Positions 44,222 through 53,853 of a stretch of DNA of 64,000 bases are shown here, piece by piece. Each line of letters starts with the position of its first letter. Position 1 is the stretch's first letter. A model generated the notes under the pieces. The model saw only the letters and a program-made list of their open reading frames with translations, did not search any database and was not told where the DNA came from. A program made the position numbers and the translations under genes. This DNA comes from Paragordius varius (lineage: Eukaryota; Nematomorpha): positions 6,324,001 to 6,388,000 of the forward strand of contig OZ176050.1 in the NCBI GenBank assembly GCA_964247055.1, written 5' to 3'.

Positions 44222-44384
44222 GGGACATATGCTCCAAGTAAATTCCGTCAAATCGAAAAGAGGGTCCGCGCCGAAGTTTTGAGATTAGTTAAGGAATTGG
44301 TGTGGACTAGTTACAGACATAAGATGATTAAGTCCGCTGTATTTTTGGAAGATAATATCAATTTTTACTACAAATATATCTTTT
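44222..44384 (+). other. Orphan coding-like segment, possibly an LMBRD2-like exon
   Basis: About 53 codons stay open with coding-like composition, reading EKRVRAEVLRLVKELVW then HKMIKSAVFLED. The spacing of KRV, W and AxFLED vaguely recalls the coiled-coil segment of LMBRD2 proteins (KRV...W...AFYLED). No neighbouring exons were found, so this may be a stray pseudogene fragment, part of the adjacent decayed transposon, or chance. Confidence 0.2.
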
Positions 44385-44479
44385 TTACATTAAATTATTC
44401 ATTTTCACATTTATAATATCTAAATTCGCTTTTTAATCTTGCTTTTTGGGACTCTGAAAAATCTATATATTATTTCTTC

Positions 44480-44960
44480 CTCTATCCTCCAAATTTCGTA
44501 AATTCATAAAATCTAAAAAATTATCATGAGATTTGCATAGAGCCACGAACCCATTATTTCTTGCAATCCTCGCTGCAGTTCCGTCGGTTGTTATGGATAC
44601 AAGCTTTGAAATCGTTAAAAAACTGTAATATAATTATTAAAAGGAATTCAATATACCCTGAATGGTGTGTTCTTGCAGAGGTAGACAAACTATAACTCCT
44701 GCGAATAACAACGCATAATTGCGCAATTCCAACTTAATCGGTGGACTCGTCAATTTGAAGCGAAAAAAATATACAAGATTTAATATTTTTTATTTAAAAT
44801 TTCGATAAGATGAGTAAGATCATCAGCTCCCCGCATAATTGTGTTTCTAGATAAGAATAATCTTTTTATTTCCATAATATTCTTTTTGTCTTCAAATTTT
44901 CAAACAGCACTTCAGAAGCTTAAATAAAAGCTTCTTTTCATTTTTTTCCGCCCTGAAAAA
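44480..44960 (-). mobile_element. Decayed hAT transposase (ZBED5/SCAND3-like)
   Basis: On the minus strand successive fragments read SRNTIMRGADDLTHLIE, QIDESTD...GIAQLCVVIR and VSITTDGTAARIARNNGFVA. These match hAT transposases of the domesticated ZBED5/SCAND3 type (SxxTVxRRxxDM, QLDESTDxxxxAQL, CTDGAxAMTGxxxGFVA) in the right order. Stops and frame changes interrupt the copy and the C-terminal dimerisation region was not found. It lies 1.2 kb from the hAT MITE at 42398, but kinship between them cannot be shown from ends. Confidence 0.75.
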
Positions 44961-45829
44961 ATTGGTTTCTTTGTTAGTATTTCTAATATTTTGTAAGTTG
45001 AAATTATGGAATTTGTTTGATCTTTACTGAATTTCATGCATAAGCATTAAGTTGCTCTTTCAATAGTTAATTTCTGATTTGCGAATATCTGAATTGTATT
45101 TTTGATACTTTATGAGAAGCGTAGTAAAATGTCTTTATTAGCAGTTTAGATATTCAAACAAGTACATTTATATTTTATCATAAAAAATAATCTTACCATT
45201 AATTTCTATAACGATATATTTTAGCGATTTTCTAAATTTTTAATTATACTAAAATAAAGGTCATATGATTAAATAAATATATTAAAATAATTAATTAAAT
45301 TTGTTAATTAACCTTGAGTCTAAAATTTTACCCAACGATCGATTAAAATAAACATCTGATTTTAATATTTATCAATATCAAGTTTTTGTTAATTATTTGG
45401 ATTTTCCAATCATAATCTACATTTATTTGCCTATTGTGTTGACTGCACAAAAAATTTAAAAAAGCGGCGAAAGTTTGAGACGTTGTATTAACAATCATTT
45501 AAAAAAAATTGGGGCCCTAAAAAGCTAAGATAATATTTTTAAATTTGGCATATCTTAAATACTTTTAATATTCAGGGTTTAAATCGCTTTGGGATATTAA
45601 ACTAAAAGAAAATAAAAATGTATTTGACCGGAAATTTTTTTTGTCAATTATTGGTCTTTAAATATTTGTTCCAGGTGGATAAAATCTTGATCTTATTCAA
45701 CAAACAAAATTCTAAAAAAAGGCTTATATGTTATGTTTGAAATCATATTTTAGCAAAAATAAAATTTAAAAGCTTTGAAGCAATAATTACACCAAAATTT
45801 ATTTTTCATAAAAAAATCAAATTAGTGGA

Positions 45830-47030
45830 TTTAAGACATTGCTCGCAAAAAAATAACTTGATAAAATATATATCCTCAATGTATTAGGATTATCATAACG
45901 CTTTTGGTTTTTCCCTTACGGGTGTTAAAAAGTAAATTAAACTTTTGTTGTAAGTGTTCTATAATAGAAAATGGAAAATTTGCGCTAATTTTATTTAATA
46001 TTATGGTAAAAGCTAAATGTTATTCCTAAAATATCACTAATATATAAAACTACACATAAAAAGCAAAACAATATTTTTAAAAAAATTTGAATTTTTGATG
46101 TGGGGAAGTCCTAAATTTTTTTTCTTTAAAATAGGCCAATCCTAAACTAAAAGCAAAAATGCCGAGATTGCGCGAAAAAAATATAAATATATGCTAAATT
46201 TTGAGATCAACTAAAAATATAAAATGCATATATTTTTAAAAAAATGTTAGCAAAATTTTGTAAAGCATACTTCATACTATTGGCATGATTGAAACGAAAT
46301 AAAAAGGATTTGAGACATTACAAAAACACTTTTTTATATAAAATTATGCTAAACATCTCTGTTGCCTCAGAATTCCGATAAAAACATTCGTTCATCTTCA
46401 AGATTATGTTAAATAAGTATTTTGGTCTTTTACCAAAATTTTAATAATTTATTTTAGCAATAACCTTTAAATTGAAGATCTGAAGCGATAGAAATGTTCA
46501 GGATGAATTATATAAAAAAGTGTTTTTAGATAAATTAAATGCTTTTATATTGTTACAATAATGTCTAATAGTAAGAAGTACGCTTCAAAGATTTGCTAAA
46601 AATTAGATTTTAAAGTATCCATTATTTTAATATATTTTCATTGATATCCAAATATAACATATGTATCTAAAATTTTGGTCGCCCTATTTCGGCATTTCTG
46701 CGTTTATTCTAAAAGAACTAGCCCATAAAATTTGGACTTTCCTCACATCTAAAAATTTAAAGTTTTAAAAAATATTTTTGTTTGTTTTGGAGTTTAGATA
46801 TATTTTAGTGATATTATTTGGAATGAAGCAACTTTTGCCAAAAAATATAAAATGTGAGCAAATTTTGCCATTTTCTGACATGGAACATTTACCACAAAAG
46901 TAAATACTTTTTAAATCATTCGTAAGGGACAAAACCAATAGCATCATGATAATCCTGATATTTTCTTATAAGATATATACATCATCCGTTATTTCTTTAT
47001 CATCCTCAATTTTGGACGCAATGTAAAATA
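45830..47030. repeat. Imperfect palindrome of about 1.2 kb
   Basis: Two arms of about 550-600 bp are reverse complements around a short centre near 46415. Matched pairs include AACACTTTTTTATATAA and its inverse TTATATAAAAAAGTGTTTTT; AAAATGCCGA and TCGGCATTTCTGC; TATTAGGATTATCATAACG and TGATAATCCTGATA; CTTACGGGTG and ATTCGTAAGGG. The arms have clearly diverged. Matching probably continues further out but fades. No coding frame, and no short terminal repeat or target duplication was found, so it may be an old hairpin element or two inverted copies of one repeat. Confidence 0.7.
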
Positions 47031-47310
47031 TAAATAGGCCACTATGGCCTATAAGGGTCATCTAATATGTTTGGTAAAAAATAGAATAACAAAATCTCTC
47101 AAAGCTATTGAATTTTTTATTAAACTAAATGTCATAACCATATTATGATTATAGTTTGATCAAAAATAGATGTATTAAATTATTTTCATCTATTTCCCTA
47201 ATTTCAAATTTGTATTAAATTTGAGTTATCCAAATTTCTTTTGTAGAAGCAACATATTAAAGCTTAATGTATGATCTAGCCCATTCTCAATTTTATATTA
47301 CATATTAACC

Positions 47311-47480
47311 CAGGGTGACCATAACACTTCAAAAAAAATTAAAATGTTAGCGGTAGTACTCACCAATTTTGAGGGGCCAAAAAAATATTTTTCTTGACTC
47401 AAAGGCCGTGGATACTATAATACCGAAAAATAATGGCTGTTTGACAGATAGCAAATATTTTTACTCCAAAAAGGTTTTAA
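47311..47480 (+). repeat. Repeat-C copy 1, hAT-like fragment
   Basis: Begins CAGGGTGACCATAA and contains CAAAAAAATATTTTTCTTG and GGCCGTGGATACTATAATA. The same blocks occur at 52942-53160 and 59153-59371. The CAG start suggests a hAT-type end, but no partner end with matching target duplication was found. Confidence 0.45.
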
Positions 47481-47513
47481 AAATTAAAATGAGTATGGTT
47501 ATAAAGCAGTTCT

Positions 47514-48083
47514 AACACTTAGATTCAATTTGGGGTATCTAAATACCCCAGAACAATTTAAGTTGGGATTTAAACTACTGAAGGAAACGGTCCTAATTTA
47601 AATTTATGCTTCAATCCAAATATAAATTATATAAATATGCTGAATAAATAAAATTTTGTTTTGAAAAAAAAGTTCCTAGTCAAACTACTTCGACGCCATT
47701 TTATATTACATTTTTGCAAAATGTCGTCTTCATTTAATTTTTAGGGTGAAATAAAGCTAATTTTTTATTTAAACCACATCAAACATTGATAGATAGAAAC
47801 AGAAAAAGCGGTTTATATTGTATTATTTCTCAATTTTATCATTGCACACATGTCACATTGACTAAATTTTTGCCTTTCAGTTTTAGCTTAAAATAAATAA
47901 TATCAAGTATTTTTAAAAATTTTTTTTATATATTTCGGTTTATTAATGTTATATAAGTGCAAAATTTTGCATGGTTTTGTATTCCTTCCATATTTTTAAA
48001 ATTTTTTATTTTAAACAGATCTGGGGTGTCCAATTACCCCAATTTGAATCGAAGGACTAAAATGAATGTGTTGTATCCAAGTG
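47514..48083 (+). mobile_element. MITE-A copy 2
   Basis: A 570-bp copy in the same orientation as copy 1, from AACACTTAGATTCAATTTGG with the palindrome GGGGTATCTAAATACCCC to GTTGTATCCAAGTG. It ends about 410 bp upstream of GLRX3. Confidence 0.85.
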
Positions 48084-48492
48084 AAGCTGCTTGTGGCCTG
48101 TGGGCGGCGGTTTTAGCACGATAGAGTGCTAAGGACTCAAATTTAAAATTTGATGCTGACAAAAAGTAAAATCTGATTTTAGCGAAAAGTTAAGAATGCT
48201 AAATGATTATATAATTGAGGTTTTATATGTTTTTTTGAATAAATGAGTTTGGACGAAAATATAAAAAAACAAAAAAAGCAGTTAAATCATATAATATATT
48301 GTCAAAACAGTATACAATTAAATAAACAATTTTTTTGACAATACATTTGTATAGTCGCTAATTATTTCATAAAATCATGTAAAATGGAATAATTTTTTAT
48401 TTATTTTATTGAATATTTTATTTTATCTTTTCACTTGATATTTATCAACTGTAAATTTTATTGGAATCGGTTTTTAAAATACTTGCACCTGT

Positions 48493-51400
48493 ATGGAATT
48501 TCAAAGTTTTCCAAATATTCAAACCATTAATGATTATATTAACCTTAACAAAAATAAAATTACTGTAATATTGTTTTCTGCTGACTGGTGTCCACAAGCT
48601 AAAGAAATCGAAACCTCCATAAAAAGTTTAATTGATGATGCCGATTACAAACAAATGTGTTTTATTAAAGTAAATGATGATTTTATTGAATTTTTTGAAA
48701 AACACCAGGTCGAAATTGTACCGACTGTTGTATTTTATCGTGATAATGAAGTTTTAGACAAGGTAGTAGGTTACAATGTAAAAGAAATTATTGAAAAACT
48801 AAAATTTTGGTCTCAACATATTCCAAAACCTGACGATATCACATTTTCTGTTCCATTTAACAATAAAAACATTAATGATAAACTGCAAAAGTTAATTAAT
48901 CAAGCACCATTTATGCTTTTTATGAAAGGCACAGTGTCTAATCCACAATGCGGTTTCAGCAAACGAATAGTTGATATATTGATACAAAATAAAATAAAGT
49001 TTGAAACCTTTGACATTCTTACAGATCAAGACATACGAGAGGGTTTAAAAAAATATTCAAATTGGCCAACATATCCACAATTTTATGCGAATGGAGAATT
49101 AATTGGAGGTGTTGACATTATTACTGAACTTGATAAATCCGGCGAGTTAAAATCGTTGGTGGCGGAAAACATAAAAGTACCAGAAATAATTCCTGAATCT
49201 AAAATTTCTACCTTGAATGTCGACGACGCTATTCACCTAAATGAGCGCATAGATAAACTTATTCGCCGAGCGCCTGTTATGGTTTTCATGAAGGGTAATC
49301 GACAAAATCCTGTTTGCAAATTTAGTAAAGCGCTTATTCCTTTGTTAAATCAAACGGGTGTATCTTACCAAACTTTCGATATTTTAGATGATGAAGAGGT
49401 TGTTTTCATATTTGTAAATCAGTATATTAATTATATTATATATTATTTGACCGGCCAAGATAAAGGGTCCGACTGGTCATAACCTGTCTGTAATTACCAG
49501 ATTTAAGAATATTTATTTCTAAATTAACGAATACAAATTGCTTTCAATATCGTAATTCTCAGAAACAAATAATTAGTAAATGGATTTATAAATTAAACAT
49601 TTATTGATTAAAATTTGACTTTTACACGTGCATAGTAGGTAAAATTTATATATTTTTTTACACCACTTTGCTGCACATATCCTAACAAAATTTATTTAAA
49701 AATATCTAAAAAGGCGCGATTAACCCTACAGTACCCACTTTATTTTTGGCCAAAACAAATATTTTTTATAATTAAATAGACAGATTTAATGTTGTAAGAT
49801 GGGAAAATGTTGTTTAATTTTAATCATTCGTTGCTTTTGACCCATACGTTACTATGTGAAATAGGCAAAAATAATGTAATTTGGCCATCAATATTGATAA
49901 TTTTTTTCGAGCTATTAACACGTCTTTTGCCATATCCAAAAACCATCTGTTCCATTTTTTAACGAATTTTTAATATAAATTTATCCTTAATTTTGCTTTT
50001 ACAAAATCAAAAAGTTGTGATTATTGATCCAAAAATATTTTTTTATGACAATTAACCCAAATCTTTTATTTTTTTTCAAATCAACATAATTAGGGTCTTA
50101 TGTTTTTCATAAAAATTTTGTATAAATCCAATCAAGCCTTTAACGCTATCCTTACAGATAAATGAATATGTGATACTCAATTTAATTTAAAAAAATCAAA
50201 ATGATAATAACACTGCTCAACAAGGTTTTGCACCACCCCAATATTTTTGCATTTTCTGATACCTAATGGCATGGAAAGGCCAAAACAAAAAAGAAAATTG
50301 AGGCCACCAATAGGATTTTTCCAAAATTTAATTTTTAAATTTGTATTTAATTCAAAAATAACAATCATTCCTCGTGTACATATGTTTAAATATTCAAACA
50401 AGCAAGTCGATACAAGTAATATTATATGCATGGATAACAAATTCTAGGCATTAAATAAGATACTAAACAAGCTAAGAGACAAAGTATTAAAAATCTAAAA
50501 GGGGCTTATGTATAGTGTGATAGATATGGGCGGCTGCACAAGCTCTGCATATCCCCCAAGCGATCCTATAATTATGCCAGATATGGCAAAGATAACAATA
50601 AGTAATCGTAAAGTCCGATTAGAGAGACTTGCAAGCAAAATCGTGGCAAATTGACATGTCAAATTAACCAATTTACAGAATAAAGTTAGATAAATTCTAC
50701 AATTAAATTGAATATAAATTAGGTAAATACAAATGGTCCAACCCCATAACAGTAAATTCTACTAAAAGTGGCTACACAACATCTATCTGAAATTCAAAAT
50801 ACAAAACAACCAATAATTTTAAAAAAATAAGGTATATCCACTAGGTATAATAAAGGATTTTTTATAAGAACCAACTCAAGAGAAAAAGTCTAATAAATAC
50901 TCGAAAGAACGAAATCTAACAAAAAAATATAACCTATTTGAAAGCCGAAGGTTTAAACCATAGAATGCCTTTTTTAGTATTTTTTTAAAAACATTTTATA
51001 TGTGTTAAAAATTTACAAAAAAAAAGACTAAATTTTGACGTTTATGTCCGTACTATTTTTCTCTCTCTGATATTTAAATGATATATTTATATTCAAAAGA
51101 TAGAGTTTAAAACGCTTTATTAAATGATATTAAGTTTATAATATAATAACATTTTATTATAAAGTATATTTAATTTTCTCTCGATTTTTTCTTGTTTTTG
51201 AAAAATTGAAAAACCTATATAATTTCAAAATTCTGATTGGCGGGATCAAAATTTTTTTCAAATTTGGTTTTAAAACACTGAAATTAGTCATAATTTAAAA
51301 AGTTTGAGTGGTGGTGCTTAAAAATGTCCAAATTTGTCGACTAGTGTAATTCATATTCTCTACGACTAGAAAATTCGAGTTTTTAACACAATAACCATAA

Positions 51401-51618
51401 AATTTGTCGTTTTAACTGATAAAAGTATTGTATATTGTAATTATTACATATTTTATCATTGTTTAATTCAGATACGACAAGGTCTGAAAACGTATTCTGA
51501 TTGGCCTACCTTCCCTCAAATTTACGTAAATGGCCATTTTATAGGAGGATTAGATATCGTAAAAGAACTCAACGAATCCAATCAACTGACAGAAACATTG
51601 TTAGGAAAAATATCATAA
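48493..51618 (+). CDS. GLRX3: Glutaredoxin-3 (PICOT), thioredoxin-like plus two Grx domains
   Basis: Monothiol multidomain glutaredoxin that binds a bridging [2Fe-2S] cluster and serves cytosolic iron-sulfur trafficking, usually with BolA2. Exons 48493-49398 and 51472-51618 join in phase 0 at DDEE/IRQGLK, giving 350 residues (human has 335). Residues about 1-105 are the thioredoxin-like domain with [10 protein letters not shown], lacking a CxxC pair as in other GLRX3. Grx domain 1 has [15 protein letters not shown] with the canonical CGFS, and NWPTYPQFY. Grx domain 2 has [15 protein letters not shown], so its motif is CKFS, not CGFS; exon 2 supplies [24 protein letters not shown] and the C terminus. 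The open frame read past 49398 is intron. An AATAAA lies 23 bp after the stop (51641-51646). Confidence 0.95.
50211..51346. mobile_element. CACTA-type element in the GLRX3 intron
   Basis: A 1136-bp element beginning CACTG and ending CTAGTG, flanked on both sides by TAA, the 3-bp target duplication expected for CACTA (CMC/EnSpm) elements. The subterminal blocks are inverted: GCACCACCCCAA on the left, GTGGTGGTGC on the right. Its left 60 bp, including TTTTTGCATTTTCTGATA, matches the element at 55304-56427, so both belong to one family. No transposase. The first base change in the left CACTA suggests decay. Confidence 0.75.
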
Positions 51619-51824
51619 TTTAATTATGTATAAAATATGTAATAAATTTATTATTGCTTTTTGATAACTCTTTGTTTGCACATTTGGCGTAAGAATCTGT
51701 CTTCCTTGATCCATAAGTTCATCAAATTATATAAAAATAAAAAAGTATAACATAATTATTTATGTTAGTTTTCTTAAATTTAAAGCTATATTCCCTAAGA
51801 AATTTTTATATACCATTTGCCTTT

Positions 51825-52406
51825 AACACTTGGATACAACACACTCATTTTAGTCCGATTCAAATTGGGGTAGTTGGATACCCCAAGCCTGTTTAAATTA
51901 AAATTCTTTAAAAAATATAGAAGGAATCGAAACCATGGCAAAATTTTGCACTTATCTAACATTAATAAACCGAAATATATAAAAAAATTTATTCAAAAAT
52001 ATTTGATATTACTTTTTTTAAGCTAAAACCGAAAGGTAAAAATTTCGTCAACGTGACATATGTCAAATTGTAAAATTGAAAAATAATACGAAATAAACCG
52101 CTTTTTCTATTTCTATCAATGTTAGATGTAATTTATATAAAAAATTAGCTTTGATTTTACCCTTAAAATTAAATAAAGCGATATTTTGCAAAAATTTTGT
52201 AAAATAAAAATGGCGTCGAAGTAGTTTGAGATGGAGCTTTATTTTCACAACAAAATTTTATCAAGATATTTTGGCATATTTATATAACATTTATCAGGAT
52301 AGAAGCATAAATTTAAATTGGGACCGTTTCCTTCAGTAGTTTTTTAAAAATATTAATTTTAATTTAGTCTGGGGTATTTAGATACCCCAATTTGAATCGA
52401 AGTGTT
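51825..52406 (-). mobile_element. MITE-A copy 3 (inverted)
   Basis: A full-length inverted copy, from AACACTTGGATACAACACA to GGGGTATTTAGATACCCC and TTTGAATCGAAGTGTT. The right 100 bp of this element also form the left end of the second duplication unit at 58514, so the duplication broke inside it. Confidence 0.85.
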
Positions 52407-52910
52407 AAGAGTGTCCTTAAAATCTTCAAGTTGGTCTTTGAACATTTAAAAGTGGTCCATTAACCTTTTAAGTTTGTTAACCATAAATTTTGCATTTATT
52501 ATTTTTTTATCATTTCCTGACTTATTTTTGTTAATTTATTATATGTTTATTCATTTAAAATTAATATTTTTTATTTAAATACCATTTTTTTGTTTCAAAC
52601 TATTTTTATTCAATTTAACTATGATTTAATTATAGATTTTAACATTGTAATTAATAACCGTGAAAACCCATATTTTTATCAATTAGCTGTTGAAATCTTA
52701 TTAAAATTAATATTTTTATTAAAAAAAATATACGGTTTCTGAATGACCAAAGGTTGATTTTGATTTAAAAGTTGGGTTGAATCATGAGAATAGGTTACAA
52801 TCAAATATATTAATACACGGTTTGATTGATAAAAGTCAGAAACAATTTAAAAAAATTAAAAGACTATAATGTTTTCAAGGACCAACTTGAAGTGTAGGAC
52901 ACTCTTGAAG
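52407..52910. mobile_element. MITE-B copy in duplication unit 1
   Basis: About 500 bp with inverted ends: TTAAGAGTGTCC...TTCAAGTTGGTC on the left and GACCAACTTGAAG...GGACACTCTTGAAG on the right. It abuts MITE-A. The interior is AT-rich with no coding frame. Confidence 0.75.
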
Positions 52911-52941
52911 TACAAATGGTATAATTAATATATATTTTCAT

Positions 52942-53160
52942 CAGTCATAGTGACCATAAAAATTTTAAGGACCAAAAAATATTTTTCTTGTTTCAAGGGC
53001 CGTGCACCATATAATAGTGATAAATAATTTTAGCTGTATTACACAGTAAGTTATTTATAGCCCAAACATTACAATTAAAAATTAATTAAATATTTTAGGG
53101 CCATAAAAAATAACCTTTAGGGCTGCATGCGCTCAATAGACTGCGGTTAGAGCACCACTG
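52942..53160 (+). repeat. Repeat-C copy 2, hAT-like
   Basis: Begins CAGTCATAGTGACC and ends GGTTAGAGCACCACTG, whose reverse complement CAGTGGTGCTCTAACC resembles common hAT termini. GGGCTGCATGCGCTC near the right end is a typical hAT subterminal block. The flanking bases do not form a clean 8-bp duplication. Confidence 0.45.
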
Positions 53161-53853
53161 CTATATATCATTGATGCCAATAATTAAGTTTATTTGATAG
53201 GATGATTATCCCTATAAAAGATGGTAGAAAATGGTTGCAAGAGGTTTTCTTGTATACACTCAGTCAAAACAATTAGTGACTGGATTGAAAAGGGCGTAGG
53301 CTAGATTATTTTAATTATTTTTTTTGTATTTTAAGTCGAAATAATTCACCCAACTAATCAATATTTTGCAAAAGTATTATAAATTATTTGAAATAAATTA
53401 GGACTTAACTATTTATAATTAAAAATTATAATCTAAAAGGATTGGTTACTTACGCATTGTTCCAATAATAATAATTCAATAAAATTTATTAATTAAGATG
53501 TCCAACTTAAATTTAATAACAAATTGCTCAAAATATATTCTTACTATAATGCCAAAATTTTTTATACGAATTATACCTTGGTAAAAGGCATCGATCATAA
53601 AATATATTTTTATATAAAATATTAAGAAATCATTTAAATATGGATCACATCTTTTTTGAATTTACCACCCAAAAGCATTAAAATTAATTTAATTTTTGAT
53701 TACATCCACAAGGAAAAACGTCTAATATATAGTTGAGTTTATAACTAGAAATTTTAATTATAAAAGATTTTGATGTAAAAATTGGTTAAATTTTAAAAAC
53801 TGATTTTAACATATGTTACCATTTACAGTTTGATTTAAATTTTAAAATAGAGC

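Noticed and set aside
49399-49482. Read-through C terminus of GLRX3 (VVFIFVNQY)
   Set aside because: The exon at 51472 supplies the expected [12 protein letters not shown] end of the domain; the read-through is intron.
50177-50447. Overlapping open frames on both strands
   Set aside because: They fall in the terminal region of the CACTA element in the GLRX3 intron, and no domain is visible.
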